A stretch of DNA of 64,000 nucleotides, taken from Mucidula mucida (lineage: Eukaryota > Basidiomycota > Agaricomycetes > Agaricales > Physalacriaceae). This document shows positions 1 to 12,358 of this stretch, piece by piece. Positions within the stretch are counted from its first letter, which is position 1. Every line of letters starts with the position of its first letter. The translations under genes were made by a program, and so were the position numbers. A model generated the notes under the pieces. The model saw only the letters and a list, made by a program, of their open reading frames with translations, had not been told where the DNA came from and ran no database searches. The stretch spans positions 496,001 to 560,000 of the forward strand of contig JADNYV010000008.1 of NCBI GenBank assembly GCA_015501055.1, given 5' to 3'.

Positions 1-3000
1 AATCCACCGGCGCCAGCAAAAAATACATCTTCGCGTTTAAAACCTGAATCTGCGACTCCCTTCTTATCAGATAAACAACGCGACAAGCAGAAGGAAAACG
101 AAAACGAAAACCACCTCAAGTTCTCTACTGCCGACCGGACTATTCTGGAGGAACTTAAACGCAATATTAGTGCTCGCGCGGCGCAATTCATAGTCAAAGG
201 TGGTTTATCCGGATGTGTCAAACCTGGATTCGGACCTAACGGTGGCGATGGGTGGGGCGCGGCCACTCTGGGTGGACTCGGTATCATGGGTGGGAGGAAA
301 CACCATCCATTTGGGAAGGATGAAGTTCCATATCCGAGAAGCTACGAGCGGGACGTATTGGACCTGTGAGTGTTGTTCCTCTATTCCTGTTCTGTGTGGT
401 GCGAAATCGCGTGGAGTTTTCTATTTTTTCCCGATTAGCTTCGATTTACTGATGATGATGGCGGTCTACTCCAGAGACGTCTGGGAGACATCTTTTTGCC
501 AGCAGATTTGCGACAGTATGACCTGGCACGTCTTTGCCGAGCCTCCGAAAAAAGTCCTCGATGTTGGTTGTGGTTCGTGTTTGTTGTTGCTTTGAGAGGG
601 CGTGCTAATGGTCGCATGTTATAGGCACAGGCGCTTGGATCCTCAATTGCGCGCGCATCTGGCGAGATTGCAGCTTCGTGGGTAGGATTTCAATGTTGTT
701 GGCTTTCGGAGAGATCCTGACGCGATTCGCAGGATTGGATATCGTCCCTCTACATCCTGACCTTCATCGAGTTGGGTCAATAGACCTCGCGCAGCGCATT
801 ACGTGGACGCAAGGAAATTTGTGAGTCGTTTAAATCAACCAGAATACGAGTTTTGATGACAACCATTCACTAGTTTGGAATTTTTGCCGTTCCCTAACGA
901 GGAGTTCGATTATGTGTGCGTGCGGGCTCTTTCGACCCCAAACCAACACTGAGTTTCTTGACACATAGTCATATCAAGCGAATAGCGTTGGGAGTACCTG
1001 AAGACAAGGTTCGTCAGATCAATCGATGGTGTCATTCTGCGCTCATTCATCCAGTGGGATCATCTTTTTGAAGAGATCATTCGCGTGTTGAAACCTGGAG
1101 GAGCCTTTGAGGTAAACACACGATCTCGATAAATGTTAGAAACATAAACTCACTTTCAATCACCGTAAGATGATCGAGGAAGACTTGTTTTTTCCTGGTC
1201 GTGCCGCAGACGAAGCGGATGATGAGAGCGACATTGGCTCTGATTCTAGGTCGAATGATGAAGTGAAGCGACGCTCGGCAAATTCGATACCTCATTCCGA
1301 CGTTACGCGAAGCTCTGAACAAGATGGTGATGACGGCGATACCGATTCGACGATGCCGACGTCTCTCTATGATTCCGGGATAAGCGCCAGAAAATCAGAG
1401 GACGTGTCTCCGCCAACTATAGACACATCTAGTCCCAGGCTAATGGCTTCCCCAAGCGCCGTCAGTTTGTCGGCATCCCAAGCGTCGGTGCTCCCACCTC
1501 CAAGTCTCCCTGTCTCTGGTACTGCCATCGAAGAAGCTGACGAGGATAGAAGTGATTCAAATGGCGGAACTATCACCCAAGCTTCTCATGCGCCCAGGAA
1601 GTCGATGACAAGTCTTGTGAACTCCTCGCCGATGCTACAGAGAAAACCCTCGCTCCCAAAGCATTCTTCGGCTTTGTTGTCGGCTAGCATGGACGCCACG
1701 AAGACTCCCTCGAAGTTGTACTCAGGGTCCTCGATCTCGTTACAAGCACTGAATACCGGTTCATTAGACGCAGTGGTCCAGGAGACGCGAATGAGAAGAT
1801 TATCTATAGCGACACCTTCAGCTCAGGCCATACACTCTCCTTCCGTAGCAGATTTCCCTCCACGTACCGTCCGACCTCCGCCGTTCTTGACGCGCCCTTT
1901 AAAGCCACCAGTGAACCCAAGAGATCACGCTGTACTCGAAACGATATACAATGAGATGCAGGCCTCCAGATTCATAAACTTGTCTCCGCTGTCTCTGTTA
2001 CCGAATTTCCTCAATTTGCACTTTACAGGTATGATCTCCTACAGTTCAAGAGATACTTACTGACTGATTCCTTCAGATGTCCGCACCCATCCTCCTATAC
2101 AGTTTGCTTTTCCTCCGCTTCAGCCGAAGACGGTCTCGAAGCAGTCCGATGAGTTTTCCTTTGACAACGACGATGACCCGGATGAGGAGGCGAGAAACGC
2201 CATTAATCCGCATCCCCCTAGGTCCCCACTCCTGGAGAAGCGCCCACTCTCCATCGATACCAATACCATTGTCGACGACGAGCGTTGGGTTTCTGCCCGT
2301 AATCTTTTGCATCGAACGTCACAATTCGTGTCCTTGGATGATTCAAGATATGCTGGATTTTCTCCTAGATCTTCAACGTCCTCGAATAAGCTCCCGGCTT
2401 CGAGAAGCATGTCTGTAGGGGAGGCACTGCCTATCCCTGCTTTACCAGTGACTACGCCCAGTCGTCTGCCAAAGAACCATCTCCCCAACAAAACGTTGCA
2501 TATAGATACGAGGACATTGAACTTGCATCTGGCATTGCGTACAGCCGAGATCTTGGCGTGCTCGGAAGAGATGTGGGAGTGGGTTGTCGAGTACCAAGCA
2601 GGTCTGCGGCGGCGAAGGCGAGAGGAAGCGGCCAAGAATGCATTACGAGAACGGTCTAAATCGGTTGACATGGCACACGGCCGTAGGAACAGCCTTGCTG
2701 ACAGGACTCTTGGATGGAAAGAGCCAAATGGACCTAAAGCCATAATTGCCGAGCTAAGTAGAGAGGACTTTGAGGGTCTGCTAGTCCGATTTGACATGTC
2801 AGTCTTATCTCATCATTCACTAGTCTTGAGCTTACTTTCATAAATAGGGATATGCGCGATCATAGGGCGTTTGGGACGCAGCTCGAGGACAGGTTTTCGT
2901 GGTCGAGTTTTCCTTCGACACCTACTGCCGAGCGAAAAGTCTTTGATGCTGCTTGTGAGAAGTATCAAAGGTGGGAGGAGGAACAGAGGCAAAAAGTTAA

Positions 3001-3283
3001 CTCGGTCTGCCGGCCAACGAGTGCCATGTTTTCTGGCACTGACGGTCACGATTACACATTCCCTCCGCTCCCATCGCACGGGCATTCGAGTAGTGAACAT
3101 CTGCTCGTTCGTGGACATGTCAGTCGGCCGGAGCCCACTTTTCGGGTCATGTCTGCATCACCGAGCTTGCCTGCATCTTCCGTAGCTCCGCCGCCTGCTT
3201 TGACGAAAAGACTTAGTCGTACAATGGGAGTCTTCGTGGCTTGGAAATCGCTGAACAGTTCTTCATATCCGGGGGACGACTGA
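1..3283 (+). CDS. SAM-dependent methyltransferase (5' end outside window)
   Basis: The window opens inside the coding sequence: frame 1 is open from base 1 to a splice donor near 369. Joining exons across short introns gives a class I methyltransferase core: VLDVGCGTG (SAM-binding motif I, exons ending near 571 and restarting near 625), then a Rossmann stretch with FVGLDIVPLHPD, TWTQGNF, and EEFDYVHIKR, and the post-core LKPGGAFEMIEED before 1190. A long serine/proline-rich tail of about 500 residues follows and ends with PGDD at 3283. The core resembles fungal UbiE/LaeA-like methyltransferases. The substrate cannot be told from sequence, and the disordered tail suggests a regulatory or nuclear protein rather than a small metabolic enzyme. 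The start codon is not in the window. Confidence 0.85.
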
Positions 3284-4776
3284 ACTGTTCTGTGCACCGG
3301 ACGCAGTTTTTAGATGATCTATCAGTATCTTCGTATCTTCGTATCTTCCTTTTTGGTTATTTATCATACCTGCACGACCTAACGTTATCATTCATGTCCT
3401 TGCTCGCACTGTTGTATACTCTATTTCTGCTCCCCCGTAGCACACTTATCATTATTGTATACTACTATACCTGAGTGTTGTTTGTTGTTTTTCTCATCTT
3501 ACATAGTTCACATTCACTTATACACTTGCTTTACGACGTAGTAATCTTCAGTAGCCCAATTTGGCGAAAATCAGTGTATCTGCATTGACAAGTAGTCGTG
3601 TCCTACTGGTATAGCGCGGCAAGCCTAACGGCGATCCCATCTACATTGCCATTCATCGCTGGAGCTTTCAGTGTTTAAAACTCACAAGCTGCTTCTCCGC
3701 TGTCCTCTAGATACAACACCGCGCCGGCATAAGTCCCATCATCGACGCGAACACTGGGATTCCCCGAAGTAAGAATCTGCCACGAACTAGCGGATATCAA
3801 CAGAGTAAGAAAGCTAGATGAGATAGTAAAGGTTTTTCTCTCTCCCTGAAGCAGAGCGACGTGACATCTAATCCCAACTTTTGAATGCGCCTGTATGGTT
3901 CCACGACGCGTGTAAAGCTGTCATGTCGGAGTATGCGCAGACACAAGACGCGCTGCCCCCGCCTACACGAAAAAGCGCTGCCGGCTTTGACACCATCCCC
4001 TAGGCACGACTCCGAGCACTTTCTGTTCGCGTGTGGCATCCATAATACGGTTACACGTTCAAGAGCTTCGTGAGGCCGTACGTGTTTGTAGGCATCAAAA
4101 CTCCATTAGGTGGCGTGCGGCGATGCATTGAGCGGTCCGTCGCGACAATCAGAAGCACATCGTTGGCTTAAGAAAGGCGGTCGTTGTTGTGGCATTGTTA
4201 GGCCCAGAGGAATCAGTGAAGAAGGAAGAAGATCCCAGAGATCAGAGAAGTTAGAAGACGTCCAATCCAGCTCAGATCTATGATAAACTACACGGTTGGT
4301 GCGATACTTAGCGTTACTCCAGATCTCGAGACTCAAAGATCGCACGATTTGCCTGCACAATGATGCGAGTCAATGAGCACAAGAAGGCGAAGACGTACCG
4401 AATCTGCTACATATTCAAAGGAGACTAGCATAGTGATGATCATGATGGCCCACAAAGATGAGGAAGATTAACATTTGTGGGTTTGATTACCGGTTGAAGG
4501 TCCACACAAGTCTCCAAGATCAACGAAACATCTGGATAGCAATACATTGAAGTGGCAGCTAAGATCTACATCTCGTGTCCGAGAAGCTAACAGTTATACT
4601 TATATACATCGTAAACATAGAACACGTCGCTAGGAAGCACTACGATATGAAGAAGAGCTGCGATATAACGGACGAGTGGAGCGGAATTCATCGTACATTT
4701 GGGTTGCACTCGGAAACGAAAAAATATAACGGCAGAGGGAGGGAAAAGAGCATAAAAACCACGAAACAAACCCAAT
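3284..4776. other. Intergenic, no gene recognised
   Basis: About 1.5 kb between the 3' end of the methyltransferase and the 3' end of the convergent MADS-box gene. The first part is T-rich and probably 3' UTR. Open frames at 3797-4039 (-), 3885-4073 (+) and 4106-4360 (-) are short, have no domain and no splice partners that extend them. I see no RNA gene or repeat. Confidence 0.5.
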
Positions 4777-5937
4777 TTACCGCCGCGAATACGCCTGCTG
4801 TTGCTGCTGCTGCTGTTGAGGCGGCCAATGACCTTGCTGGGCAGCCGTCGATGCCAACTGCCCGAGTTGACCGCTCTGCGGCCCGCCACCCGACGTGGGT
4901 GGAGGTCCATACGAGTAGCCTTGCATCATGTGAGGAGGAGGATACATATCGCCCTGCCCTGGATGCTGGTGCTGCTGATGCCCATATGGCGCAGCACCAT
5001 ACTGTCCGCTGCTTGATGGAGGGACTTGGGCGTGCGTCTGATTGGGCGATGTCGGCGATCCAAGTGGAATAGCTTGCTGCTGTTGAGGAGACGACTGGTG
5101 GGGAGGCTGTTGACCAGCTGGAATAGCCAGAGCTGGAGCCACCGAACTACTTGGGGAGGTGTTGTTGGCAGCTCTGGGCGGCGCAGCCGCAGCATTTGAT
5201 GAGGCCCTACGACGACGCTTGGATCCCGGGCGCTCTCCCTCATCGTCGTGCTCATCATCGCCGTCATCTTTGGGCCCACCAGGCTGTCCACTTATGGAAA
5301 GACCTCCGGGCAGATTGCTGGGCGCGGCGACGGGAGGCGGGGGCATGGGTCCTCCCGACGAGCGGGCGAGCGGCGTACCGACTGGCATTGAGGACGGGAG
5401 CTGGCCATGGGGCGCATTGAGACATGCCTGGATGAGGTTCTTACCCTCGGGCTGTGTGACAAGTGGCTGGAGTTTGGCCGTGGTAAACGTGTATACAAGG
5501 CCAGTCTCTGAAACAACGAGGAGGAGCACTTGGGTGCCGGTGAGGGTAGATAGTTCGTATGCCTATATTGAGCCTTGGTGAGAGGGGCTGTCGGTCGAAA
5601 CGAAATAGGCAAGATAATTACCTTTTTCATGATGCCTGGAAAAGGGAATGTCAGGAAGAGAACGAGTTGTGCGTGTGTTGAACATACCAGCTTTCCTTTT
5701 GGAGAAGGTTATGTGACGTCGCGATTTATCCTGGATAAATTCGATCTTGATCTTTCGTCTTCCTGCCTTCTTGTCCGACTTTGGCTTGTCATCATCATCG
5801 TCGTCGTCGCCGGCGCTCTCAGCGGCGTCCTGGTCGTTGATGAACGCGTCTTCGCCGACGGGAGGCCCGACGTGAGTGGGCAGTTGTGGGTCATTCTGTG
5901 GGGCAGCCATATCCATAGTCCTCTGGCGCTTGCGCAT
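4777..5937 (-). CDS. MADS-box (SRF/MCM1-type) transcription factor
   Basis: A type I MADS-box factor that should bind CArG-like DNA as a dimer in the nucleus. From the ATG at 5937 the protein starts with an acidic leader (run of seven Asp), then the MADS domain: RRKIKIEFIQDKSRRHITFS, KRKAG, IMKKAYELSTLTGTQVLLLV and ETGLVYTFTTAKLQPLVT, followed by the SAM-like extension EGKNLIQACLN. These match SRF/Mcm1 closely. The domain is assembled from three exons, including a 14-nt exon at 5622-5635 that encodes the IMKK turn. The C-terminal 200 residues are Pro/Gln/Gly-rich and end in a pure run of eight glutamines near 4790-4815. In fungi this family controls mating, cell-cycle or cell-wall genes. Which of these applies here is not visible. 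Confidence 0.93.
4788..4818. repeat. CAG/CTG triplet run coding poly-Gln
   Basis: Near-perfect CTG/TTG triplets on the + strand encode QQQQQQQQ at the C-terminal end of the MADS-box protein. This is a likely length-polymorphic microsatellite. A second short run (QQQQ) lies near 5080. Confidence 0.8.
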
Positions 5938-6853
5938 AACCTCGGACGCTGTGGTGGAGAGGTGCGTCGTGACTGATGACGAGCAGACGTGTCAACAGCA
6001 GTGAAATGGCAAGTAAATTGTCGAGCAGAATGTCGAGGAGACAGTGAGCTCGCTGCGGACGACGACGAACAGAGCAAGGACTAACCTGAAATTGGCTTGA
6101 GGTCCTCTGTGGCCGGAAGAGGAAGGCAGCTGAGAGGCGGACGAAAAAGGTAGTCTTCAAATCGGGTCTGTTGATTCATCCCCTTTTTACATCACCCCAA
6201 TGGCCCTTGCCAAATACGTCAACACACTCCGCCACATCACAAGAACCGAGTCCTTGCCACGTGTCCCTGCTGCCTGTACCCCTTCCTTATACTGCCATAT
6301 GAGTGATCTGTCTTCTCGTAACCGCTCTGCGCAGCCTGTACGTGAAGTAGCCTATATCTGTCCCAGAGCGTTATGAGATCCCTATCATCAATTGCAACGC
6401 AATCGATATCGTTTCCCACGCCCATCACAGCCCTTCCTCTTTCGGCGAACAATGCTCCGGCAGCTCGGCTCCGCAGACCTTGACGGAAGCAAAATCTCCC
6501 GACCATAAATGTCAACTTTATTTCCTTCTTCGTGCTAGTCGAGTCGAGATCAAGCGATATCGATCGCGCTAAGCAGCACAACTTGAAGCCAGTAAAATGA
6601 GAATACATTGCACATTCCAAACATCGCATACATTAACAACACGCAATATACGCAACACGCACAGAATCCGTTTGGCGCTCTTGCGCTCTTTAAATCACCC
6701 ACGTATGCCTTAGCTTTTTTTTTTAGAAAAGGTTCCTTGTCGCGCTCGTCCTGGGACAATGTCGGCTGGGCCCAGCGCGGAGCACTCATTGCATTGCAAC
6801 AGCGCGGAATGGCGAATAGCTACGCCGCAAAGTGGAGCTGGTCATCAGAGAGC
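5938..6853. other. Upstream region of MADS-box gene, no gene recognised
   Basis: This interval separates the MADS-box start (-) from the 3' end of the zinc-finger gene (-). It should hold the MADS-box promoter and 5' UTR. An open frame at 6237-6629 (-) has no domain and basic low-complexity composition. I do not support it as a gene. Confidence 0.5.
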
Positions 6854-9800
6854 TCATATCGAATGACTCGAAAGTTGCAAGGCACGGGCAACGCGTTCAT
6901 GTAATGTTATCGTCGGATGCTCCGCCCGCACTTGCTTAAGCGCAGAAGATATCTTGTTGAGCTCGATCTCAAGACTTCTACTGAGGAATGAAGCGGTGTC
7001 TGCATCTGGAGCCCCACTCTATCGTCAAAATGTAAGCTCAAGCGATCAGTTGTCACTCACCAGTAGGCTCAACTCGGCCATCCGTAGCTTGTATGCGGTT
7101 CAAGTGGATGTCTTTGCACTTCGCGTCACGACACACCCCACCGCCAGGTATCTCGTATTGACAGATGAACTTCTTGGGGTTTAACGAGTGTGCTGTGGCT
7201 ATGTAATTTAGCTCTCTCAGATTCGGAGTAGATGCCTTGTGCGTGTCAGTATGAACGTAGGAAGAGGAGGGACGAGCGATGGGTGTGATGGAAGAGGAGG
7301 AAGGTGTTATAGATGAAGAAGATGAAGAAGAAATCGAAGAGCCCAATATGCTCGTGGCTGGCCGGTTCAAAGTCGGTATATCTTGCGAATTTCCAAGGAA
7401 AGTAAGCGCATTCGGTCGAGATCGTAGCAGAGGATAAGAGCTGAACGGAGATTCGTACTTCGAGAAACGTTCAGTTCCGGGCGGCTTTTCTTCGTGTTTT
7501 GGGGTGTTGAGCAGCTATAAAAAAAAACAGAAAACATTCAGTTAGCATCGCCATGTCATCAACTAGACAAGTGCCAGCGAACCAGACGGACTCGGATGAC
7601 GCACCTGTGTCGACGAGGACGTTCGACTGTCGACGTCGACTGTTTCAGATGTTCGTTCAACATCGTGAGCAGCGGAGGAAATCTGAACGAGGACGCAGGT
7701 CGACAAGAAAAGGATAAGATAAAAGGTTAGGGAACACCAGACGTGCCCAAGAATCATGAAGGGAAAAAACTCTTGCCATTTGTTCATCCTGAGTCCCGGA
7801 AACTGTAGAAGGGTGCGTAATTGCTTTTGAGGGGTGAAAGAGAAGGGAATGTACCTTCTATTGACGACGAGTCGGTGGTCAACTGAGAATTGACATCATT
7901 TCCGTGAGCTGTAAGAGTGAGACGGGTAGACAAAGAACAAAAGCGTGTAAATATATCAGTTGGGGCCCAAATTCGGAAGAATAGAAGAGAGAACCAGTTG
8001 ATGGAGTCGCGGACACAGACGTAGCAGGACTTTCTATGACTGATTGAACTTTCAATGACAGATTCAGACATGTTGTAATGGGAAAAGACCAAAGCTTACT
8101 GATGGCTTGATCCGATGAGCTGAACCCATTTGCGGGAGTGGAGCTCGAAGACAACGCATCGTCGTCTTGCTTGACAGCTACGCCGGCCGAGTCAAGGGTA
8201 TTTGAGCGCTTGGTGTAACGTTAGATAAGAATAGTGCGAGCAAAACACAACTCACATGAAGCTTCTGCTTTTCTCGCTCGGCAATCAACTGTTTGATCCT
8301 GGCAATTTCCTTCTCCTTCTCTGCTAGTATCGCTGGAGATTGCGTGCGTATAACAGTATGTGGCGTCGAAGAAGGTTCGTGTTCGCCGCTGTCGCCCATT
8401 TGATAATCACCGTCGGCGTCTTCTTCACTGTCACTGAGGTTAATTACCAAACGCCTCATTTTACCCACGCTAGCAAAGCTGGAAGAATTCTTCGCGCGCC
8501 GTAAACGACGAGCGGGAGAGTCACTATGTACTCCGTTGCCATTCTTTGCATGTCCTTCCATGTCCACAAAATCAGCAGCTACTGGACGCCGCCGGCTTCC
8601 CTGACCGTCCAGACTGGACGCAGAAAGAGAACCCGTGGAACCGTTGTTGGACGCAAATGTAGGCGATATCAGGACCTGACCGACAACGACCGGCTGAGAG
8701 GGTGGCGTCGGAGAGTGGGACGCAGATTGTGAGCCCCCTAAACCTGGGATCTCATCAAGATCCATGGCGTCCCCTTGATGCTCAGGTGTCGGTTCAATGG
8801 TTTTGAGAAAATCGTCCACACTGTCGTTTTGAGCTGGTGTCATTTCCACATCTTGCCCTAGCTCAATAGAGGCTGGATGTGAAGATGGCATCGTGGAAGA
8901 CGTCCCTGGAGGAGCTGCATGTTTAGGTTTCCGAGTCGCTTGAACGGCCATTTTGCGAGCGCGGAGCTCCTCACGACGCAAGCGCTCCATATCATGAAGA
9001 GAATTGCCATCAAGAGATTGTGCAGTAGAAGGGGTGGTTGGTGTATGAGGATACGATTGTCCGGGTATGGGCGGACGTGGTGGAAGGCCGTGGTGAGGAG
9101 AGGTTGTGACGTCCAAGGGTATTGGTGGAGGTGGCATCGCAAAGGCAGAATCGACTTCCGGTATATATGGGACCAAACCGGTTGGGTCAAAATTTGGTGG
9201 TAGACGGAGATTTAGTTCGGTGAAAACGAAATATATCACCTCTCGACTAAGTCCACAGCTCATCAAGTAGTCTGTTGGGACACCCCAGCCGAGAAGATCA
9301 AGAATGACGTCTTTGCAAGTATCGTATTGAGTTTGAGTTACTGTTGACATTGTCAGCCGTCGAATCAAAAAAGGTTGGGCATACATACAAGCTAGACCAG
9401 GCCGAACATGCATCTCGTCGACGTAGAAAGTATTCTTCGGAAGAGACTCCTCAATACCAGTCACACCGGAGGATGATGGCGGGCCTGGCAGGGTGTTGTC
9501 GGTAATCCGTTCCAATGGATGAGGGGGCGACTCCTGCTTCGGTATCACAGTCTTTGGCGATGGACGAGGAGGCGGAACGTCGACAGGCGGCTCCTTGGAA
9601 GGTTCGGGAGCTGATGGTGGAGATGGTTTCCTGGGTTGATGCTTCGCTGGTGACGCCTTAGAGGGCAAAGCCTTGGCCGAGAGCGCGAGCTGTTCTTCAG
9701 AGTCGCTGATTTCGCCTTCTTCGCGTGTTTGGCCATCCCGTATGTCTGTGGTCTGGCTTAACTGGGCTGGTTGTGATGCTTGGGCAGGAGGAGATGACGC

Positions 9801-10034
9801 GACGTCTTCTTGGCCATAGTCGAGGTGGGCACCGCCATCGGCAGGAGGTGCGGGCCGTGCGGGAAGACCGGCACCTGCAGGCGTCCCGCCAGCAGGTCGG
9901 CGACGTTTAGATTTGAGAGTCAGAAGCGCAGCAGCACGAAGAGACGAGGCTGGATCCGATGAAGAGCCGGAAGGACTGGACACCTCGTGGGCGTCGGGCG
10001 CAGCAGCGGGCTCAAGAGGGTTGTTGTCGGTCAT
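6854..10034 (-). CDS. Red1/ZFC3H1-type zinc-finger protein
   Basis: A long, largely disordered Ser/Pro-rich protein starting with MTDNNPLEPAAAPD at 10034. A conserved middle block lies near 9220-9300 (DLLGWGVPTDYLMSCGLSR). A short Arg/Lys/Glu coiled coil (EKEKEIARIKQLIAEREKQK) is near 8260-8320. The C-terminus carries a putative zinc finger of the zf-C3H1 family, C-X9-C-X4-C-X3-H (FICQYEIPGGGVCRD, then AKCKDIH), near 7095-7165. After a short intron (acceptor ctccag) the last exon encodes SFLSRSLEIELNKISSALKQ and ends with TGA at 6854-6856. In Schizosaccharomyces pombe Red1 and human ZFC3H1 this finger type belongs to nuclear RNA-surveillance scaffolds that bring Mtr4-like helicases to the exosome. 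That role here is inferred from the finger and general layout. Intron positions between 7380 and 8250 are only roughly known. Confidence 0.75.
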
Positions 10035-10199
10035 TGCAGTGTTTCTTGGTGTCGTCGTCGTCGTAGACGGTCTCGAACTAGCAGAAAATGCAAGGCGACG
10101 ACGTCGGGAATGACAAGGACAAAAAACGAAGGTGACCTGTAGGTCACACGAGGTAACACACTTCAGAAATTTCCCACGCCGCCACTGTCGGTTGTATGT

Positions 10200-12130
10200 T
10201 CAATGTAATACTACTCGCTCGGATCTACGGTGGTACTTCCTTGCCACCCAGCGGCCACCATACCAACCAGCTACTATGATGATAAACGATCCAACGATCG
10301 CAGCCCCAATGTATCCGGAATTGTCGTTCGCCTGTGGAGACAAATCAGCATACACAGAGAAAGAATAGCACCGTAACAACTTACTCGCGCCCATGCTCTC
10401 CACCAGCTCCCAGAAAGTCCTCCTCCATTTTCAGCCTCAACGGCCTCTTGACATTTACCACAATTTTCGCCTATCAAACCCATGATCGTGATGAGCGAGA
10501 TACTTCAAGTCAGCCGTTCAGGACATCGGTAAGCTTTCGTGCAATACAACACGCACCTGAAGGCGACGAAGATGCTCATGAGCGTCAACACAATACTCAA
10601 TCCTGACATCATGTTAAGCTTGACTTTGAGAGCTCTCGCCTTGTCTTGCAAGTCATGAGGGCCCTTTGTAGGTTCTTCCATCTCTGCTTCAGCGGCAGAA
10701 ACTGAGGTGCTGGGTAGTACAGTCGCGCAAGCCGTTTCATCCTCCGGCAGCGAAACCAGCTTTTCAAAAATCACAAACGAGTCTTCGGGAAATCCAGAGT
10801 ATGAGTACAGCATAAGAATAGAATCCAACGAGTCTATCATCGTCATGCCTGAAGTGAACAGGAACTGAGAAGAATCAGCATTTCTCCGAGGATATCCATT
10901 CAATGAAGGGGAGCTTACAGGTAGAATGACAATATCATGCGCCGGGATAGGTTCTCCGTTGGAGTCCCTCTTCGCCAGCGCCGAAATAGCTAACAATGCT
11001 ATCGACGAGGCAGTATCGAAGCCTTCCAACGATGTAAGATCCTCAAAACTAGCAAAGGAAGACAACGACTCACCAAAGCCGAACAAATCCCCACTGGGTA
11101 CATCTAGGGCGAAGCGACATCAGAACAATAATGACAGCATTGTCGAATTGTGGCTCACCTTCCATGGCTTGTCAACAAAATTGATGACAGGCCCTATTAT
11201 TCTCATCATCAGCATGTGCGTGTGTTTGGGATCGTCAGCCGCCTCAACAGCTGGATCAAGTCCAGCAGCTCTTTGAAGGCCGTGCTTCATAGCTGAGTCA
11301 GACAATGCATTCATTTTCTGGGCTTGAGATGAACCTTTCGGCGTTGTTTCAATATTCTCCAGAGAATTATCGAGTTCGCAGTTCCAACAAGAAACAAGAA
11401 TGTACCACTGACGGCGGCACCTACAGAAGAAGGCAGAGTTGGTATTGGATCACATTTCAATGTCATGAGGCACCCACCGACAATACCACCAACTTCTCCA
11501 ACACCAGTCATCTTGTCATAAACGTCTGTGGAGATAGCGATTGCGATGTTCTGATAGGGCGCCTTTGGTTAGAAAAGGACCAGCGAGGTTGCTGCGCGTC
11601 ATACCACTACAATAACAATGGTGCTGTGCCCTAACGAGAAAAACAGTCCGCAAGTGACCGGAAGTTGGCCCAAGTTGATGAGCCCTCGCGTCGCATTATC
11701 AATCGCGCTTCAAGGTCGAAGGCTTCAGTGCAGGTGCTCTGTTGCAGGTCGTTGGACGGAAAACGCGTGTGATATTGATTTGATCTACGCACTGAATGGA
11801 ATCTTGGTATGAATACCTGATGTGATCTGCGTCTAGAGCTATTCGCGTCCTTGAGTGAACATCACTGGCTTTTTCAAGCGTATATAGTCGTACCGTGTCT
11901 CAAACCCAACGTCTAGATGTATGATTTAAGAAGACCACGTCAAGTGATTGAAAAGTACATGCACTCACCCATGCAAGTAACGCAAGACTCAAAATCGGCT
12001 GTGTCTCACGACTCCTCCCAAAGAGAACACCAGCGACAATCCAACAGACCGCGTTTGCTAGGACTTCAGCGACGACTAGCAGTAAGGAGCGCCCAAATAT
12101 AGTCAGACGAGGTAATCCGAGCGAGATCAT
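10200..12130 (-). CDS. NiCoT-family nickel/cobalt transporter
   Basis: A polytopic membrane transporter for Ni2+/Co2+, probably in the plasma membrane, supplying nickel to urease. Assembled exons give SLLLVVAEVLANAVCWIVAG (first helix), LGLRHALDADHIS (the NiCoT signature H-X4-D-H), GLFFSLGHSTIVIVV (second signature), VGGIVGG, FLFLVGTANSIILWRILKQ, IIGPVINFVDKPWK, FDTASSIALLAISALAKRDS, FTSGMTMIDSLDSILMLYSY, a hydrophilic loop, LNMMSGLSIVLTLMSIFVAF and a last helix GYIGAAIVGSFIIIVAGWYG before the stop at 10200. All membrane segments of the family are present. I chose the Met at 12130 because family members begin just before the first helix. An upstream in-frame extension to 12247 exists. The signature HALDADH is split by an intron. 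The gene is divergent from the MBOAT gene. Confidence 0.93.
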
Positions 12131-12358
12131 GATGGTACAAAGCGCCCTAGAGCACCTTATCTCGTCCTTATCGTGAATCCATTCAGAGGAATCGACAACG
12201 GAAGCAATTGGGAAACCGATCGGGCGACCTGCACGTGTCGCTTTCAAGTTGGGATGACGAGATGGTGCTTAGCTAAATGCCTCTACGGAGATGCAGGGCT
12301 GTTAGGTGAGCATCTTTTACCGCGGTAGCCCACTCCATTGCTGTTATTGACCACCACC
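12131..12358. promoter_or_regulatory. Divergent intergenic region, NiCoT / MBOAT genes
   Basis: A 228-bp interval separates the two start codons of divergent genes and must contain both 5' UTRs and core promoters. No clear TATA box or operator was identified. Confidence 0.4.

Noticed and set aside
5151..5581. Long plus-strand frames opposite the MADS-box gene
   Set aside because: They are antisense shadows of the Pro/Gln-rich coding region.
6237..6629. 130-codon open frame on the minus strand
   Set aside because: No domain, no splice partner, unusual composition, and it lies in the promoter region of the MADS-box gene.
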